64,000 nt of DNA from Anastrepha obliqua (Eukaryota > Arthropoda > Insecta > Diptera > Tephritidae), in NCBI RefSeq assembly GCF_027943255.1, contig NC_072893.1:61040001-61104000 (forward strand), given 5' to 3'. Of this stretch, positions 51,101 to 57,042 are shown one piece after another. A program made the position numbers and the translations under genes. The notes under the pieces are model-generated. The model was not told where the DNA came from, did no database searches, and saw only the letters and a list, made by a program, of their open reading frames with translations. Each line of letters begins with the position of its first letter. The stretch's first letter is position 1.

Positions 51101-54085
51101 CAAATGCTTAATTTAGCCGGAGTGACAAACCCTGATTCTTTGGAAAGTAAGCCAAAAGAAGATAAATCACCTACCATTGGAGATGTCAGCCAAACAAATC
51201 CCCTCAGAGTACGTGAAGAACAAAATCAGATTAAACGCAATCAAGGTGCAATTAGTAAATCGCCCAAGGCGGTATCAGGAAAGTCATTAAAATTCATAAA
51301 GCCGTCCATGAACACCTCATCAGAGCGCTCAGATAGTGATATATCCATTAAGCCATGGTCCAAATTAAAATCAGCTACGTTAATATCAACAAGCTATAAT
51401 AATTTAGCTAAATTTTCCCCAGGAGATTCTGACATAGAAGTAAAAACATTTTCTTCAAATGACACAACTCAAACGCTAACCTCTGTTACAACATCTACAC
51501 GAGCAGCAGCAACATCAGATCTCAATACAACACACGCAAAAGCTTTTGATCATTTGCGAAAACAAAATAAACTAACAACTGCAAGTAAAAACGGCGATGG
51601 TAAAAAATGTTATCACTCTGTTTTCGACTTGTCGCCCGAGTATAGTGGATTGCCATTTGTAAAGCGGCTGAAAATTTTAAACGAACGTCAGAAATTAGCC
51701 GAACTTGAAAAAGTTGTACAAATGCGAAGTTTTAGTTTGGATAGTTCCAAAACCAGTAATCAAATCGCTATATCAGAACCTTTGTACCGGTGTTTCAGTG
51801 ACACATCTGGAATGTACTCACAATTCCTCTCAGCATATGAGTCCAGTTCATCCACATCTACAAACACACCTATGTCAACTACCTATAATCAAAAGGGAGA
51901 CAGTTACATACCACCCGCTTATTTACCTCTTAGTCCAGAACAAAATGAAACTCCTGAACGTCGTAAATTGAAATGCATTTTAACAAAATTGCATCGCAGT
52001 ACAGAAGAAAGTAAAAGTCCTGCAACTGGTCGAAATGAGGATTCAACAACAATGGACATGTTCAGCAATAATTCCTTAAGGGAGCCAACATTGGAAGGGT
52101 ATGTGGCTAGACATAGTATGCTAATGAAAAGTATAACGTCCAACTCAACTCTTTCTAGTCCGCCCAACAGCGCCCAGAAGGCGATCCAAGATGAATCCTA
52201 TAGTGGCTTGCGGCCGTCTAGTGAGCAGCGTGACAAAGCTCTGCTCAAATCTCCTTTGCCTGTACTTGCGGCTTCTAACTTCGAAAAATATCCCGAAAAT
52301 CGAGCCTTCATTGAACCTTTTATGAAAGCTGAGTTGAAACATCGAAACGCCATCCAATCCAATAATGATCTGATGCAACATTCTTCAATTTCTTCAAACA
52401 GTAATCAACGTACAACAAAACGGATGAAAACAACAATTGCAGAGTCTTTGAGAACAGAAGGTGATTAATATACCTGAACTTGTAATGAATATTTATAGAA
52501 ACTAATATTTTGATAATATTATACATGTATGCATATTAGGGTGAGGCATTTTTATCAATAGAGCGTATTGCAACACGGTAGTCTGTGCATTAGGAAGGCC
52601 TAAGACAATCTCTTTTTTCTTTACGCTATCCGTAAATTTTATATGTGGCCAAAAACCTTTTTTTCTTAATACGAATTTATACCGCCAACGCTTTGAAAAT
52701 TCCTATTGAATCCTCATAGGAAAAATGCAATTTTAAGAAAACTTGGCATACAATATTTTTAGATCCGTTTTATTTAATTATGTTAAAGTATTCACTGCTC
52801 TCGCTTCTGCCCATAGCTGCTACTTAGTTAGATATGTTCGTTTTTGTTTTGTTGGATGAATTTGTGTTGTTGCGGTGCTACACTGTAAATATAACCGAAA
52901 AATTATGCACATTATATTATATTTTTAATGCATATTAAAGCAATGCTTGTTTTGCTTTTCACACCAAAACCCATTTCAAAATTACTATCAGACACCTATT
53001 TCCAGAAAGACACAGCTATGCCTTACTTGCTTTAATTTAATATACATATTTATTACTTATTAATTTCAGATATTCTAAATATGGAAGAGAATTTCAGTAG
53101 AGTTTGGAGTGAAATTAATAATGTTATTAAGGAGCACATTACTGAAATGCATTTAAAATTCGAATTACAGTTTTCGGTAATGGCGCGAGAAGTACGAAAA
53201 CGCGATGAAATTATCGCGAATTTGCAGACAAAAATTAGAAATATTGAACTGAAATCATCCTCGCCTCGGAAAAAAACAGAATTTATGAATCAAGATAAAC
53301 TAAATACTTTATGGGATGATGCGGATCCGAAGTCAGATGACCACGGTAGTTCGAGTTCATCAGCAGAACTTTTGTTTATGGTAAATATTTGCATAAATAT
53401 TTACATAAATGCATTAAATGAATGTTGATATTAAATTTACATTTATATTATTCGAATTTTTTAGCGAGGTGACTCATCGGATACAGTTTTTTTGTCATCT
53501 CCACCGCAAATTCAACGATATGGCTCTTCGCCTATTTTTAATAAGTTCTATAAGAATTCATCTGGATACATTTCAACCCGCAGTTTGAATAAAAACAAAT
53601 CGGCGGAAAATATTGCAATTGAGAAGCAACAAAAAGGAAATTACATAGTAACTGTTTCAGATGTAACTGGAAATTTAAAAAGGCCAGACAATGTTGTCCT
53701 AGACATTGGTGATAGTTCGAGCTCTAGTTCATCCTCAACCAAACTGAATGTTAAATATGAAGATTCGGAGCAAAAAAATGTCGAAAGTGTGTTTGAAAAC
53801 GTTCATCATAACGATTGGGAATTGAAAATGCTTGCTGTGGAAATGGCCAAACAAGAAAGGAAGCGGGCAAATTCCACAGATTTTAAATATAGCAATTCTA
53901 CTTTACGTCGGCGTCGAAAATTTAGTGATACTGAGACCGATATTAGTGAAGCAGATGCGGATGCTGAAGCTTTAACCTTATCCAGACCTAGAGCTTCAAG
54001 TTTAGATCAATTTAATTTAAGATACGGTGTTGGAAAAGGCGTTTTTAAAGCAATAAGTATTGATCGTGATAAAAACAAGCTTTGA
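17915..54085 (+). CDS. Cngl: Cyclic-nucleotide-gated cation channel, Cngl-like (whole gene span, multi-exon)
   Basis: Tetrameric plasma-membrane cation channel opened by cAMP or cGMP. Coding exons found: 17915-18117, 22563-22607, 31967-32170, 32391-32639, 32707-32859, 32932-33062, 40150-40303, 43427-43827, 43893-44207, 46940-47150, 48697-48897, 51062-52460, 53070-53380, 53465-54085. Splice phases agree at every junction except between the second and third, so an exon of 3n+1 bases is still missing there. The ~1,530 codons found give an acidic N-terminus, S1-S6 with a basic S4, a pore reading TTIGDLPTPE, C-linker, a cyclic-nucleotide-binding domain with FGEIGILN and RTA, and a ~850-residue Ser-rich tail. 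The long tail and the pore fit the insect CNG-like subunit rather than the shorter CNGA type; the symbol is an inference from that. All introns over 1 kb, except the last tail introns, carry transposons. Confidence 0.85.
18118..20104. other. CNG intron, no recognised feature
   Basis: AT-rich intronic DNA. Short open frames have no domains and no repeat boundaries were found. Confidence 0.4.
20105..20330 (+). mobile_element. Tc1-like transposase remnant
   Basis: One frame reads LQEDNDPKHRGRVKWK and then, after a stop, TFDWPSQSPHTNPIENV. These are the second catalytic Asp region and the conserved WPxQSPxxNPIEN block with the final Glu of Tc1 transposases. Only this C-terminal third survives. 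Confidence 0.7.
20804..21021. repeat. Long inverted repeat (two 62-bp arms)
   Basis: Arm 20804-20865 is complementary to 20960-21021 with about five mismatches in 62 positions, separated by 94 bases. The spacer itself holds two copies of an ACAAGTRYGTGTG motif. It can fold into a long hairpin. No target duplication is evident and no frame crosses it. It may be a fold-back element or a hairpin RNA source within the CNG intron. Confidence 0.75.
21200..22030 (+). mobile_element. Decayed mariner-type transposon
   Basis: Across frames the transposase can be followed from a helix-turn-helix-like start (ARELNVSAGLIRRI) through SKRILNRIKHPEASKMLLVF, KNFD and QDQKTNRRN, VMHTKVPATVMV, HFNFQKDSALSHKAMATQNW and NLWPSNSLDLSSLDGYVCG to a C-terminal NNIYSLKAAINIVM. 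Stops and frame shifts are frequent. This family differs from the other mariners in the window. It lies in the first long CNG intron, in the same direction as the gene. Confidence 0.7.
22563..22607 (+). CDS. Cngl: CNG channel, coding exon 2 (small acidic exon)
   Basis: A 45-base exon between TTATTCCAG and GTGAGT. In the phase set by exon 1 it reads KSDNGDRHSDPDSD, in keeping with the acidic N-terminus. It ends in phase 2, whereas the next exon found starts in phase 0, so one or more exons must lie between them, or this exon belongs to an alternative transcript. Confidence 0.55.
22608..23552. other. CNG intron, no recognised feature
   Basis: AT-rich DNA. I looked for the missing 3n+1 exon here and did not find a convincing one. 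Confidence 0.35.
23553..24140 (-). mobile_element. Internally deleted mariner-like element
   Basis: TA at 23551-23552 and 24141-24142 flanks a 588-bp segment whose ends are similar inverted termini (TGGGGTGTGTTTTAAGAGC and, from the other side, TCGGGTGTTTTTTACCTGC). On the minus strand broken frames read a transposase N-terminal half (RPRFQLVGLCPSTTWKMLHK) that jumps directly to the C-terminus (KVIENWTNRMDHLTSSRGGH). The whole catalytic centre has been deleted. The left terminal region contains TATCGATATCGA. Confidence 0.75.
24143..25513. other. CNG intron, no recognised feature
   Basis: It includes open frames of up to 169 codons (24755-25264) without domains, codon bias or splice context that would support a gene. 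Confidence 0.4.
25514..25934. mobile_element. Tc1-type MITE
   Basis: TA duplications at 25512-25513 and 25935-25936 flank inverted ends CAGTCAGTCAAAAAAGTTTTG and, on the complement, CAGTGAGTCAAAAATGTTTTG (only two differences in 21). The 421-bp interior is AT-rich and codes for nothing recognisable. The CAGT(G/C)-start and TA target are typical of Tc1-derived MITEs. Confidence 0.75.
26424..26515 (+). repeat. Solo terminal region of a mariner-like element
   Basis: AGCTGCATGAGAAATATTGATATCGACAACTATGG and the following TGACATTTCTGTT match the terminal region of the element at 23553-24140 (reverse complement of 24040-24130) and the start of the fragment at 33532. No transposase follows here. Confidence 0.6.
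26600..27411 (-). mobile_element. Decayed Tc1-like transposon
   Basis: Read on the minus strand: an N-terminal part (IIIKSRKEGRNYLQIGRTT, GCPCKLTEKEK), the DNA-binding domain end (NASTARRVLRKLAYHGRVSR, KPFISLINRKKC), the first catalytic region with NVIFS, then TVKHGGGGVMVCG of the Tc1 core. The remaining C-terminal region is degraded. At least two frame breaks and stops make it inactive. It lies just left of the piggyBac insertion. Confidence 0.75.
27700..27715. repeat. Palindrome, left copy, in piggyBac element
   Basis: Perfect 16-bp palindrome GTTGCCATATGGCAAC, 16 bases inside the left tip. It could be a transposase-binding site. Confidence 0.7.
27899..29852 (+). CDS. piggyBac transposase (spliced, apparently intact)
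   Basis: Two exons: 27899-27915 (ATG TCG CAT CGG AAA AG, GTAAG donor) joined to 28127-29852 (acceptor TTAG), giving ~580 residues. It catalyses TTAA-specific cut-and-paste transposition in the nucleus. The N-terminus MSHRKSLKLHEIEDELEQ fits piggyBac proteins, followed by an acidic region, the DDE_Tnp_1_7 catalytic domain and a Cys-rich C-terminal zinc domain (CAGENC, CSKC, CLKC). The catalytic Asp residues are present at about 247 (NYDES), 333 (YFDNLF) and 445/448 (GTDLMD), close to the positions in the well-studied piggyBac protein. No frameshift or stop is seen. Without the mini-exon the main frame has no good ATG, which supports the splice. Confidence 0.92.
28057..28078. repeat. Palindrome, middle copy, before the main transposase exon
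   Basis: AGCGTTGCCAAATGGCAACGCT is a near-perfect inverted repeat with the same core as the two end copies (one base changed in the centre). It is in the transposase intron, ~50 bases upstream of the main exon. Confidence 0.7.
30018..30033. repeat. Palindrome, right copy, in piggyBac element
   Basis: GTTGCCATATGGCAAC, identical to the left copy, 130 bases inside the right tip. Confidence 0.7.
30285..30575 (-). mobile_element. Tc1-like transposase C-terminal fragment
   Basis: The minus strand reads MELIEFVDQLYGDNCIYQ, then PLLQWPPISPD, a stop and NPIEDV: the second catalytic region (altered, no intact Asp) and the WPPxSPDxNPIE block with the final Glu. It overlaps in content with the fragment at 26600-27411 and is therefore a separate old copy, not the other half of it. 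Confidence 0.65.
30576..31966. other. CNG intron, no recognised feature
   Basis: AT-rich intronic DNA ending in the pyrimidine tract and acceptor of the S1 exon. 30600-30780 may be further decayed Tc1 sequence. Confidence 0.4.
31967..32170 (+). CDS. Cngl: CNG channel, exon with basic linker and S1
   Basis: In phase 0 it reads an acidic then strongly basic cytoplasmic stretch (KRRRRFLHKRRSVVNPDEN) and the first membrane segment (WLMILTVSVLYNLWALIV). A GTAATA donor follows. Confidence 0.9.
32391..32639 (+). CDS. Cngl: CNG channel, exon with S2, S3 and start of S4
   Basis: It encodes S2 (IFWFVCDTLTDVVFIFDIVV), the basic-acidic linker (LRTGYLEQGLMVYD), S3 (FVFDMISLVPLDLIQL) and the first voltage-sensor-like repeats of S4 (LLRFSRFFK). 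RTGYLEQGxxVxD is a very conserved CNG feature. Confidence 0.95.
32707..32859 (+). CDS. Cngl: CNG channel, exon with end of S4 and S5
   Basis: It continues S4 (VYRCVKFYYIVESRT) and S5 (INLIHILLILAHWFGCFYYL). The AHWFGCFYY block is diagnostic for CNG channels. Confidence 0.95.
32932..33062 (+). CDS. Cngl: CNG channel, pore exon
   Basis: It encodes the pore turret and loop (RKYLGSLYWSTLTLTTIGD, then LPTPETNAE). The residue after IG, which is Glu in CNGA-type subunits and Gly in vertebrate CNGB, is Asp here; it still puts a carboxylate at the selectivity position. Ends in phase 2, which fits exon 40150. Confidence 0.95.
33063..33531. other. CNG intron, no recognised feature
   Basis: AT-rich intronic DNA following the pore exon. 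Confidence 0.4.
33532..33935 (+). mobile_element. Mariner-like element fragment
   Basis: It begins with the same terminal region as 23553-24140 and 26424-26515 (GCATTAGAAGTATCGATATCG), then reads transposase pieces GGIIGPYFFRNEEGAAFAVN and VIWFHQGGAICLTARLAIDL. In the latter the second catalytic Asp has become Gly. The region between terminus and GGIIGPYF is deleted. Decayed. Confidence 0.65.
33936..35520. other. CNG intron, unidentified
   Basis: AT-rich DNA; minus-strand frames at 34839-35202 are open for 60-65 codons but show no known domain. Confidence 0.35.
35521..35820 (+). repeat. tRNA-derived SINE, copy 7
   Basis: Forward copy. The head GCCGTAGGCGAATGGGTTGG is at 35527, the B box GGTTCGAATCTCGGTG at 35581, the body in conserved order follows, and the 3' end is GCGCCAATTATATATATATA. 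About 25 bases are missing in the body compared with copies 4 and 6. Confidence 0.88.
35930..36140 (-). mobile_element. LINE fragment (same family as 7050-7612)
   Basis: The minus strand reads KAIIMSVLTYDADNGNIR and, after stops, NCWTFPRW and NELYELYGDE; these align with KALIMPVLTYCAEAWTM and the following part of the 7050 copy. It is a short, inactive piece. Confidence 0.65.
36330..36693 (-). mobile_element. Decayed mariner, distal part (split by the hAT element)
   Basis: The minus strand reads KTEKQSAVQVFQDESSATKV and, after a stop, CLEEIGETNRRSQPFFI, the middle of a mariner catalytic domain (the ETKQQSxVWVFEDE-type region). Its N-terminal part lies on the other side of the hAT insertion at 39321-39580. 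Confidence 0.65.
36702..39312 (+). mobile_element. Complete hAT transposon (ZMYM1-like/TTF zinc-finger type), inactivated
   Basis: Bounded by a perfect 8-bp duplication ATTATTTG (36694-36701 and 39313-39320), as hAT elements make. Terminal inverted repeats are 17 bp with one mismatch: CAGTGGCGGATTTACAC on the left, CAGTGCCGGATTTACAC on the complement at the right. Inside each end are GGGCGGCA motifs (two per end) that may be transposase-binding subterminal repeats. It contains a broken transposase gene, lies in the CNG intron after the pore exon, in the same direction, and interrupts an older mariner. Confidence 0.93.
36951..39183 (+). pseudogene. hAT transposase pseudogene
   Basis: Starting at ATG 36951, the reading shows a TTF-type zinc finger region (WLSYSASKKCVYCVPCLLF and the His-containing HGNSKIH), then the DUF4371/RNase H-like domain (IVDSTPDISHVD, YDNANHVSG, APCAAHSLNLV) and the C-terminal hAT dimerisation domain (YRIFNTLASTNCSAERSFS, then LRSTMSESRLNSLALL). 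Lesions are two in-frame stops close together (TAA at 37869 and again at about 37896) and a one-base frameshift near 38655, after which the frame continues to 39183. The gene otherwise keeps its full extent, so it was recently functional. It is related to ZMYM1-type hAT transposases; the identification rests on domain order. Confidence 0.9.
39321..39580 (-). mobile_element. Decayed mariner, proximal part (split by the hAT element)
   Basis: The minus strand has an 84-codon frame with a mariner helix-turn-helix (STFGNEAPSRPQLIRWLTKF, NRSRTLLQDEFR) joined by a short deletion to SIFHERFAVKKN. It continues, across the hAT, into 36330-36693. The order and direction show that one mariner copy was cut in two by the hAT. 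Confidence 0.7.
39581..40149. other. CNG intron, no recognised feature
   Basis: AT-rich intronic DNA ending in TTCTTCTTAG before the S6 exon. Confidence 0.4.
40150..40303 (+). CDS. Cngl: CNG channel, exon with S6
   Basis: It completes the Glu codon begun at 33062 and reads S6 (YIFTIVSYLIGVFIFATIVG), QVGNVITNRNANRLEFE and the start of the C-linker (LLDGAKTYMRHHK). Consensus for the family. Confidence 0.95.
40975..41470. repeat. Dispersed repeat followed by a ~90-bp tandem duplication
   Basis: 40975-41195 matches 1533-1765 imperfectly. From about 41281 to 41465 a unit of about 90 bases occurs twice: CTAGTYCYATAnTAWAACTATAGATACG, then CTGAAATAATTAAATAAAATCGCATAAA in both. CCGCATAAA-like words recur to 41790. 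It may be the wreck of one larger element. The minus frame at 41515-41742 has no domain I can name. Confidence 0.5.
41860..42400. repeat. Degenerate repeat with TTTCATTYGATACCYATA motif
   Basis: Two degraded copies of a unit occur about 265 bases apart, starting TTTCATTTAATACCCATAGCC (41970) and TTTCATTCGATACCTATATCC (42240), each followed at about 70-75 bases by GTGGCAACRCYR. The first motif is shared in reverse orientation with the Helitron at 61590-61945 (GGGTATCAAATGAAA). This suggests very old non-autonomous Helitron sequence. Confidence 0.45.
42401..43426. other. CNG intron, no recognised feature
   Basis: AT-rich intronic DNA that ends in the TTTATTTAG acceptor. Confidence 0.4.
43427..43827 (+). 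CDS. Cngl: CNG channel, exon with C-linker and nucleotide-binding domain
   Basis: It encodes the C-linker (MKRRVLRWYDYSWSRGR, GLLPDKLKTELALHVNL) and most of the cyclic-nucleotide-binding domain: FTPGDSICRKGEVAREMFII and AGDFFGEIGILN, whose Gly-Glu contacts the ribose of bound nucleotide in this fold. Phase 2 at the end is completed by the next exon. The donor is GTGTGT, weaker than the others. Confidence 0.95.
43893..44207 (+). CDS. Cngl: CNG channel, exon with end of nucleotide-binding domain and coiled region
   Basis: It starts with the phosphate-binding RTA (KRTADVRSVGYSELFSLS); the Thr after Arg is the residue associated with good cGMP binding in animal CNG channels. The C-helix follows (EDVLAAMKDYPEAQEILQTL, GRKRL), then a polar tail. 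Confidence 0.95.
44249..45172. mobile_element. Fold-back MITE with TA duplication
   Basis: TA at 44247-44248 and 45173-45174. Ends CAAGGTGGCACAAAATTAAT and, on the complement, CAAGGTGGCGCAAAATTAAT continue as TCATCC. A second inverted segment inside is GTGCGGCCGATTCCCGAAAA (from about 44399), paired with its complement near 45075-45105 (one mismatch region). So this is a 924-bp element with long imperfect arms and no transposase. The open frame at 44796-45236 crosses the right arm and is not a gene. Confidence 0.75.
45690..46304 (-). mobile_element. Internally deleted mariner-like element
   Basis: TA at 45688-45689 and 46305-46306 flanks inverted ends GGGTGATCAATCATGAGG and (complement) GGGTGATCAATTAAGAGG. 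On the minus strand a transposase starts at 46193 (MERLTPQQRLQIVQLYYENQ) and after 26 codons jumps, out of frame, to ATCHTARETMTLLRIHFGDQ, then SWPPRSCNITPLDFFLWGFV and the C-terminus. The part with the first and second catalytic Asp is deleted; the third Asp region is present. It is 615 bp and non-autonomous. Confidence 0.85.
46307..46939. other. CNG intron, no recognised feature
   Basis: Intronic DNA; 46430-46790 might be a very old Tc1 remnant but I cannot support it by motifs. Confidence 0.35.
46940..47150 (+). CDS. Cngl: CNG channel, C-terminal tail exon (helix motif 1)
   Basis: Polar, charged tail (HVRSEEKEEIKEKVHQDKTP) ending in the short amphipathic motif GLPLLQRLRLLKEKQ. Phase agrees on both sides. 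Confidence 0.88.
47151..47884. other. CNG intron, no recognised feature
   Basis: Nothing recognised before the mariner-like fragment. Confidence 0.4.
47885..48345 (-). mobile_element. Mariner-like transposase fragment
   Basis: The minus strand reads VKIIFSDETHFNLGRYINKQ with the first catalytic Asp, NCHNWRSEN, KPMHPQRVGIWYG, then a deletion and the C-terminal piece SINASDLKANIELCIRGIEP. The region with the second and third catalytic residues is gone. Same general group as 45690 and 59720. Confidence 0.7.
48697..48897 (+). CDS. Cngl: CNG channel, C-terminal tail exon (helix motif 2)
   Basis: A 67-codon exon in phase 0 on both sides: polar residues, then EVLPLMQRLQLLKNKQETN, clearly related to the motif that ends the previous exon. 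GTAAGA donor. Confidence 0.88.
48898..49724. other. CNG intron, no recognised feature
   Basis: AT-rich intronic DNA left of the mariner. Confidence 0.4.
49727..50983 (-). mobile_element. Near full-length mariner element, inactivated
   Basis: A 1,257-bp element with TA at 49725-49726 and 50984-50985 and inverted ends CAAGGTGAAGTCCAA on both sides (15 bp). The minus strand encodes the mariner transposase in pieces: an N-terminal helix-turn-helix (FKIGKTFTGTFEVMQKVYGN, RVHEWFTRFRDR, RPKSVISENSIEIV), LYNMVTGNETWCFQHEPETK, where the first catalytic Asp has become Asn (GNET instead of GDET), and LLYDKAPSHRSTLVADFLTT. Frame shifts at about 50480 and 50350 and stops after 49998 inactivate it. Length and ends match canonical mariners. 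Confidence 0.88.
51062..52460 (+). CDS. Cngl: CNG channel, large C-terminal tail exon (helix motif 3)
   Basis: A 1.4-kb exon, phase 0 at the start, phase 1 at the end. It encodes ~466 residues of Ser/Thr/Lys-rich, probably disordered tail. It contains SLKQKIQMLNLAG at the start and the third helix motif GLPFVKRLKILNERQKLAEL near residue 200. The frame would stop eight bases after the donor; splicing at GTGATT joins it in frame to the next exon (GAT), which is preferred because the next exon has a coherent coiled coil. Confidence 0.85.
52461..53069. other. CNG intron
   Basis: 609 bases of AT-rich intron without recognised elements; an unspliced transcript would end the protein with Gly-Asp just inside it, a possible short isoform. 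Confidence 0.45.
53070..53380 (+). CDS. Cngl: CNG channel, coiled-coil tail exon
   Basis: It encodes MEENFSRVWSEINNVIKEHI and REVRKRDEIIANLQTKIRNI, a heptad-like amphipathic coiled coil that may assemble subunits, then a Ser-rich acidic end (WDDADPKSDDHGSSSSSAEL). GTAAAT donor. Confidence 0.85.
53465..54085 (+). CDS. Cngl: CNG channel, last coding exon
   Basis: The final 206 codons: Ser-rich, with a YIVTVSDVTGNLKRPDNVVL segment, an acidic-Ser block and a conserved-looking end (RRRRKFSDTETDISEADADA, LSRPRASSLDQFNLRYG). TGA at 54083. An AATAAA-containing sequence (GGAATAAATG) lies ~20 bases downstream. Confidence 0.85.
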   Translation, partial: RGDSSDTVFLSSPPQIQRYGSSPIFNKFYKNSSGYISTRSLNKNKSAENIAIEKQQKGNYIVTVSDVTGNLKRPDNVVLDIGDSSSSSSSSTKLNVKYEDSEQKNVESVFENVHHNDWELKMLAVEMAKQERKRANSTDFKYSNSTLRRRRKFSDTETDISEADADAEALTLSRPRASSLDQFNLRYGVGKGVFKAISIDRDKNKL

Positions 54086-57042
54086 GGTTTGCCAATATAC
54101 TATCTAGGAATAAATGTATTGATAAAATCAGGTAACAAGTTTCCATGGGCTTGAGAAAAGTTAGCGAATAACAAAGATGTCTGCAGTGCAGGACCGAGGT
54201 AATGATACAAAAGTAATCTGAATCCTGTTAGCAATGCTAATAATCTGATGGAAAAATGTTATCGTCAAAAGATGTTTCCAAATAAAAAGAGAATACGTAG
54301 TAGAGAAGCGTTACGCTTTTATCTCGGAACCCGTGAAAGCTACGTGGTTGGTTGGTTATAGTGCTTCCCATTAGACAACGCTCAAGTCAATTAAATCACA
54401 GAGGCACCATTTTATGGCACTGTTCGTGGATAGTAATACATATGTTATTGGTGCTAATGGACATAATAAGTCAAACCAAAAATTTGACTCTTTTAAAAAA
54501 TTTATTGACGTTATCCAATATGATTCCCAATTATCAGTAGATTGACGTGATTTCGAACTATCTCACCTCCATGTGTCAGGAAATATTAGATATGCTACTG
54601 TTATCGTCGAGGCGATAGTTGCTGCAAGTTCTGACACTTCAGACAGATCCGAGAGAGCTTCACAGTATTACTGCTATCTCACATTTCTGTCGACATGCAT
54701 CTGATTGGAAGCGCAGACACGAGAGATGACCACTGACTGAGTTATATTCTTCTTCGCATTGATATATTAGCTTGGATTTAGTTATAGGAGATGATATATC
54801 GTAAATAGCTTACTAACTATTTCTTAAATGTCATTGCTTCTGTGGTTTTTTGGCGACACCAAGTTCTAGAGAATATATGTATATCGCTGTCAGCCCATCT
54901 TGAACCGTTAGCCTGAAGATAGAGATGACCTTCTTATCGACAAATTTATCTCTCATTCATTTCCTTTGAAAAGGGGAAGCGTACCCAGCGAAGGTCCTTG
55001 CCGATGTTTGCACTGGCCACCATATAGTTCAAATCCACCGCCGGTATCTATTAAAATCGACCAATTTTGGAGGAGCTTATCTATACATAGCATAGATAAC
55101 ATATCTTAGTCTTACTGGTTATATGTATCTGCAACGCACTTGTTATAGTTCTCTACCTGCAACTTCTGCTCTTTCCGCAGTACTTAGTTTATTGACACTA
55201 TATTTCCAACTTAAGGTGGGTCATCATCTTAGAATAAAATTGGTACACAATGGTGCTGAACGTCCACATCACAAAATCTAGTCTCAATCCCCATCTTCTA
55301 CTAAATATTCGCTTGCTAGCATGATTTGTAACACCAGTTCTCAATTATTATATAATCTTCGAAGTGATCTTCCAGTTTAGCTAATCTATACCATCCATAA
55401 AAAACTATATGAGTTATCATGCAGACCGTGCCGGAAAAAGTAGTTTCGAGAAAAATGAGTTTAAACTTTCAAGTGCATTTCGTAACGGCCAGCTGCCTCA
55501 AACGAAGGACAGTTACTTGTGCGCATCAAACTCACGTCGGGCAGTTACATTTTCTTCCATAACTTTGTATCTATGAGGAATTTTTACAATTGACTTCCAC
55601 AATAAAACTATAAAGAATAATAATCTGTAAAAAAATCGACTTTTTGAAAATTCTGGACGTATGTAACTCCTTAAGTTCCAAAAAAATATTTTGTATTTTA
55701 TGTATATTAAAGAGTTCACCTCACTTCATTTACATCTAAGAGAAGAAGCTGTGATGTCGAAGATGAGAAAAACATCTACTCCGTGATTGCGCTCCACTTG
55801 TGGGGCAAGGTAAAGAAGGGTTCAATTAAAAGTACCGGAGTTACTCAGGTTTGTGGCCTCTATGAGCTGATTTAAGCAGAACTGGAGGCTTTGGTCCCAC
55901 GTGGTATCACAAAGTGCTCAATACGGGACTATATGTATTTCCAGGCAGGTTTGTCAACACCCACCTCAATCTAATCTAGCGCAAGCACAAAGTAGATGAG
56001 TCTTAAAGGCATAAACTCTTTTGCCGCTTTCTGGTTTCTCCTTCCTGAATTGAAGATAAATAGATTTTAGTAATTTGACGCATACGCCATCAATTTCTTT
56101 TTTAACTTCAATCAAAGTCCTTCTAATTAAAATTTACAATTAAAAACCTTTTTCAGTATTTTGTTTTTTTGTTTTTATTTTCGGAAAATTTCTTCACTAA
56201 ATCGAAAGTATGATTGTAAACGTAAAAGTACTTTTAAATGCCACATTGAAACTGCGAAGTTTGAAGGGTTCCGAGATAATGCATTTTTGTTATTGTCTAC
56301 CTCTCCCTCACTAAAGCTTTTTGTGTATGTTTGTTTTAAGAGTTATCCATATGTATACTAACTCTATAGGAACACTATAAGCATGACCACATATTCTTAA
56401 AGTATCTACATATGAGCTCTATTTGGTAGCGGAATAATAATAATCTTAAGTCAAGAATAGATATCTTGAGAAGCTCTACAATTAATCTAAACGTAGCGTA
56501 GTCTCTCTACAAACAAATTCGAGGGTAGTGCAGCTCAATAGTTATAAAAAAGGTATAATGAATTTCTATTAAATTTCCATTAAAACTTTCATATTTTCCA
56601 TTAAATATACTTATGTAGCATCATATTTTCTTTCACTTGAAATAATCTATCAAAATGTATATTAAAAAATATGACCTGAAATTTTATATTTCTCCGGCAG
56701 AGTTGTACTATTTTCGCGCGCAATATTTTGCAAAGTTAAGCTATGAAAATTTTTTCAGAGCTGTTGAAAATGCATTTGCTTTTTTGAATTGTGTTAAAAT
56801 AATCCAAAGTTAACTGAAATTTAAAATTGCCTTCAAACCAATATTCAGTAGACGATAAAGGTATTTATGTAATATTAGATAAATAAGTTAGTTTGTATCA
56901 AAAATCACGGATCAATTACAAAAAAAAAAAGAAACATGGCGTTGATTACGAATTCGGAGCCAAGCAGGATTTTTTTTTATTTTCGTAGATAAGTCAATAA
57001 GAGTCCGTTATTTGATTTGGAAAAGATCATTAAAACTAAAAG
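54086..57042. other. Intergenic DNA after the CNG gene
   Basis: About 3 kb without recognised genes. 55600-55680 has a TTTTTGAAAATTCTG...ACTCCTTAA stretch resembling the right end of the MITE at 16799-17323, possibly a solo end. Confidence 0.4.

Noticed and set aside
51919..52526. Minus-strand frames of 68-82 codons
   Set aside because: Shadows of the large CNG tail exon.
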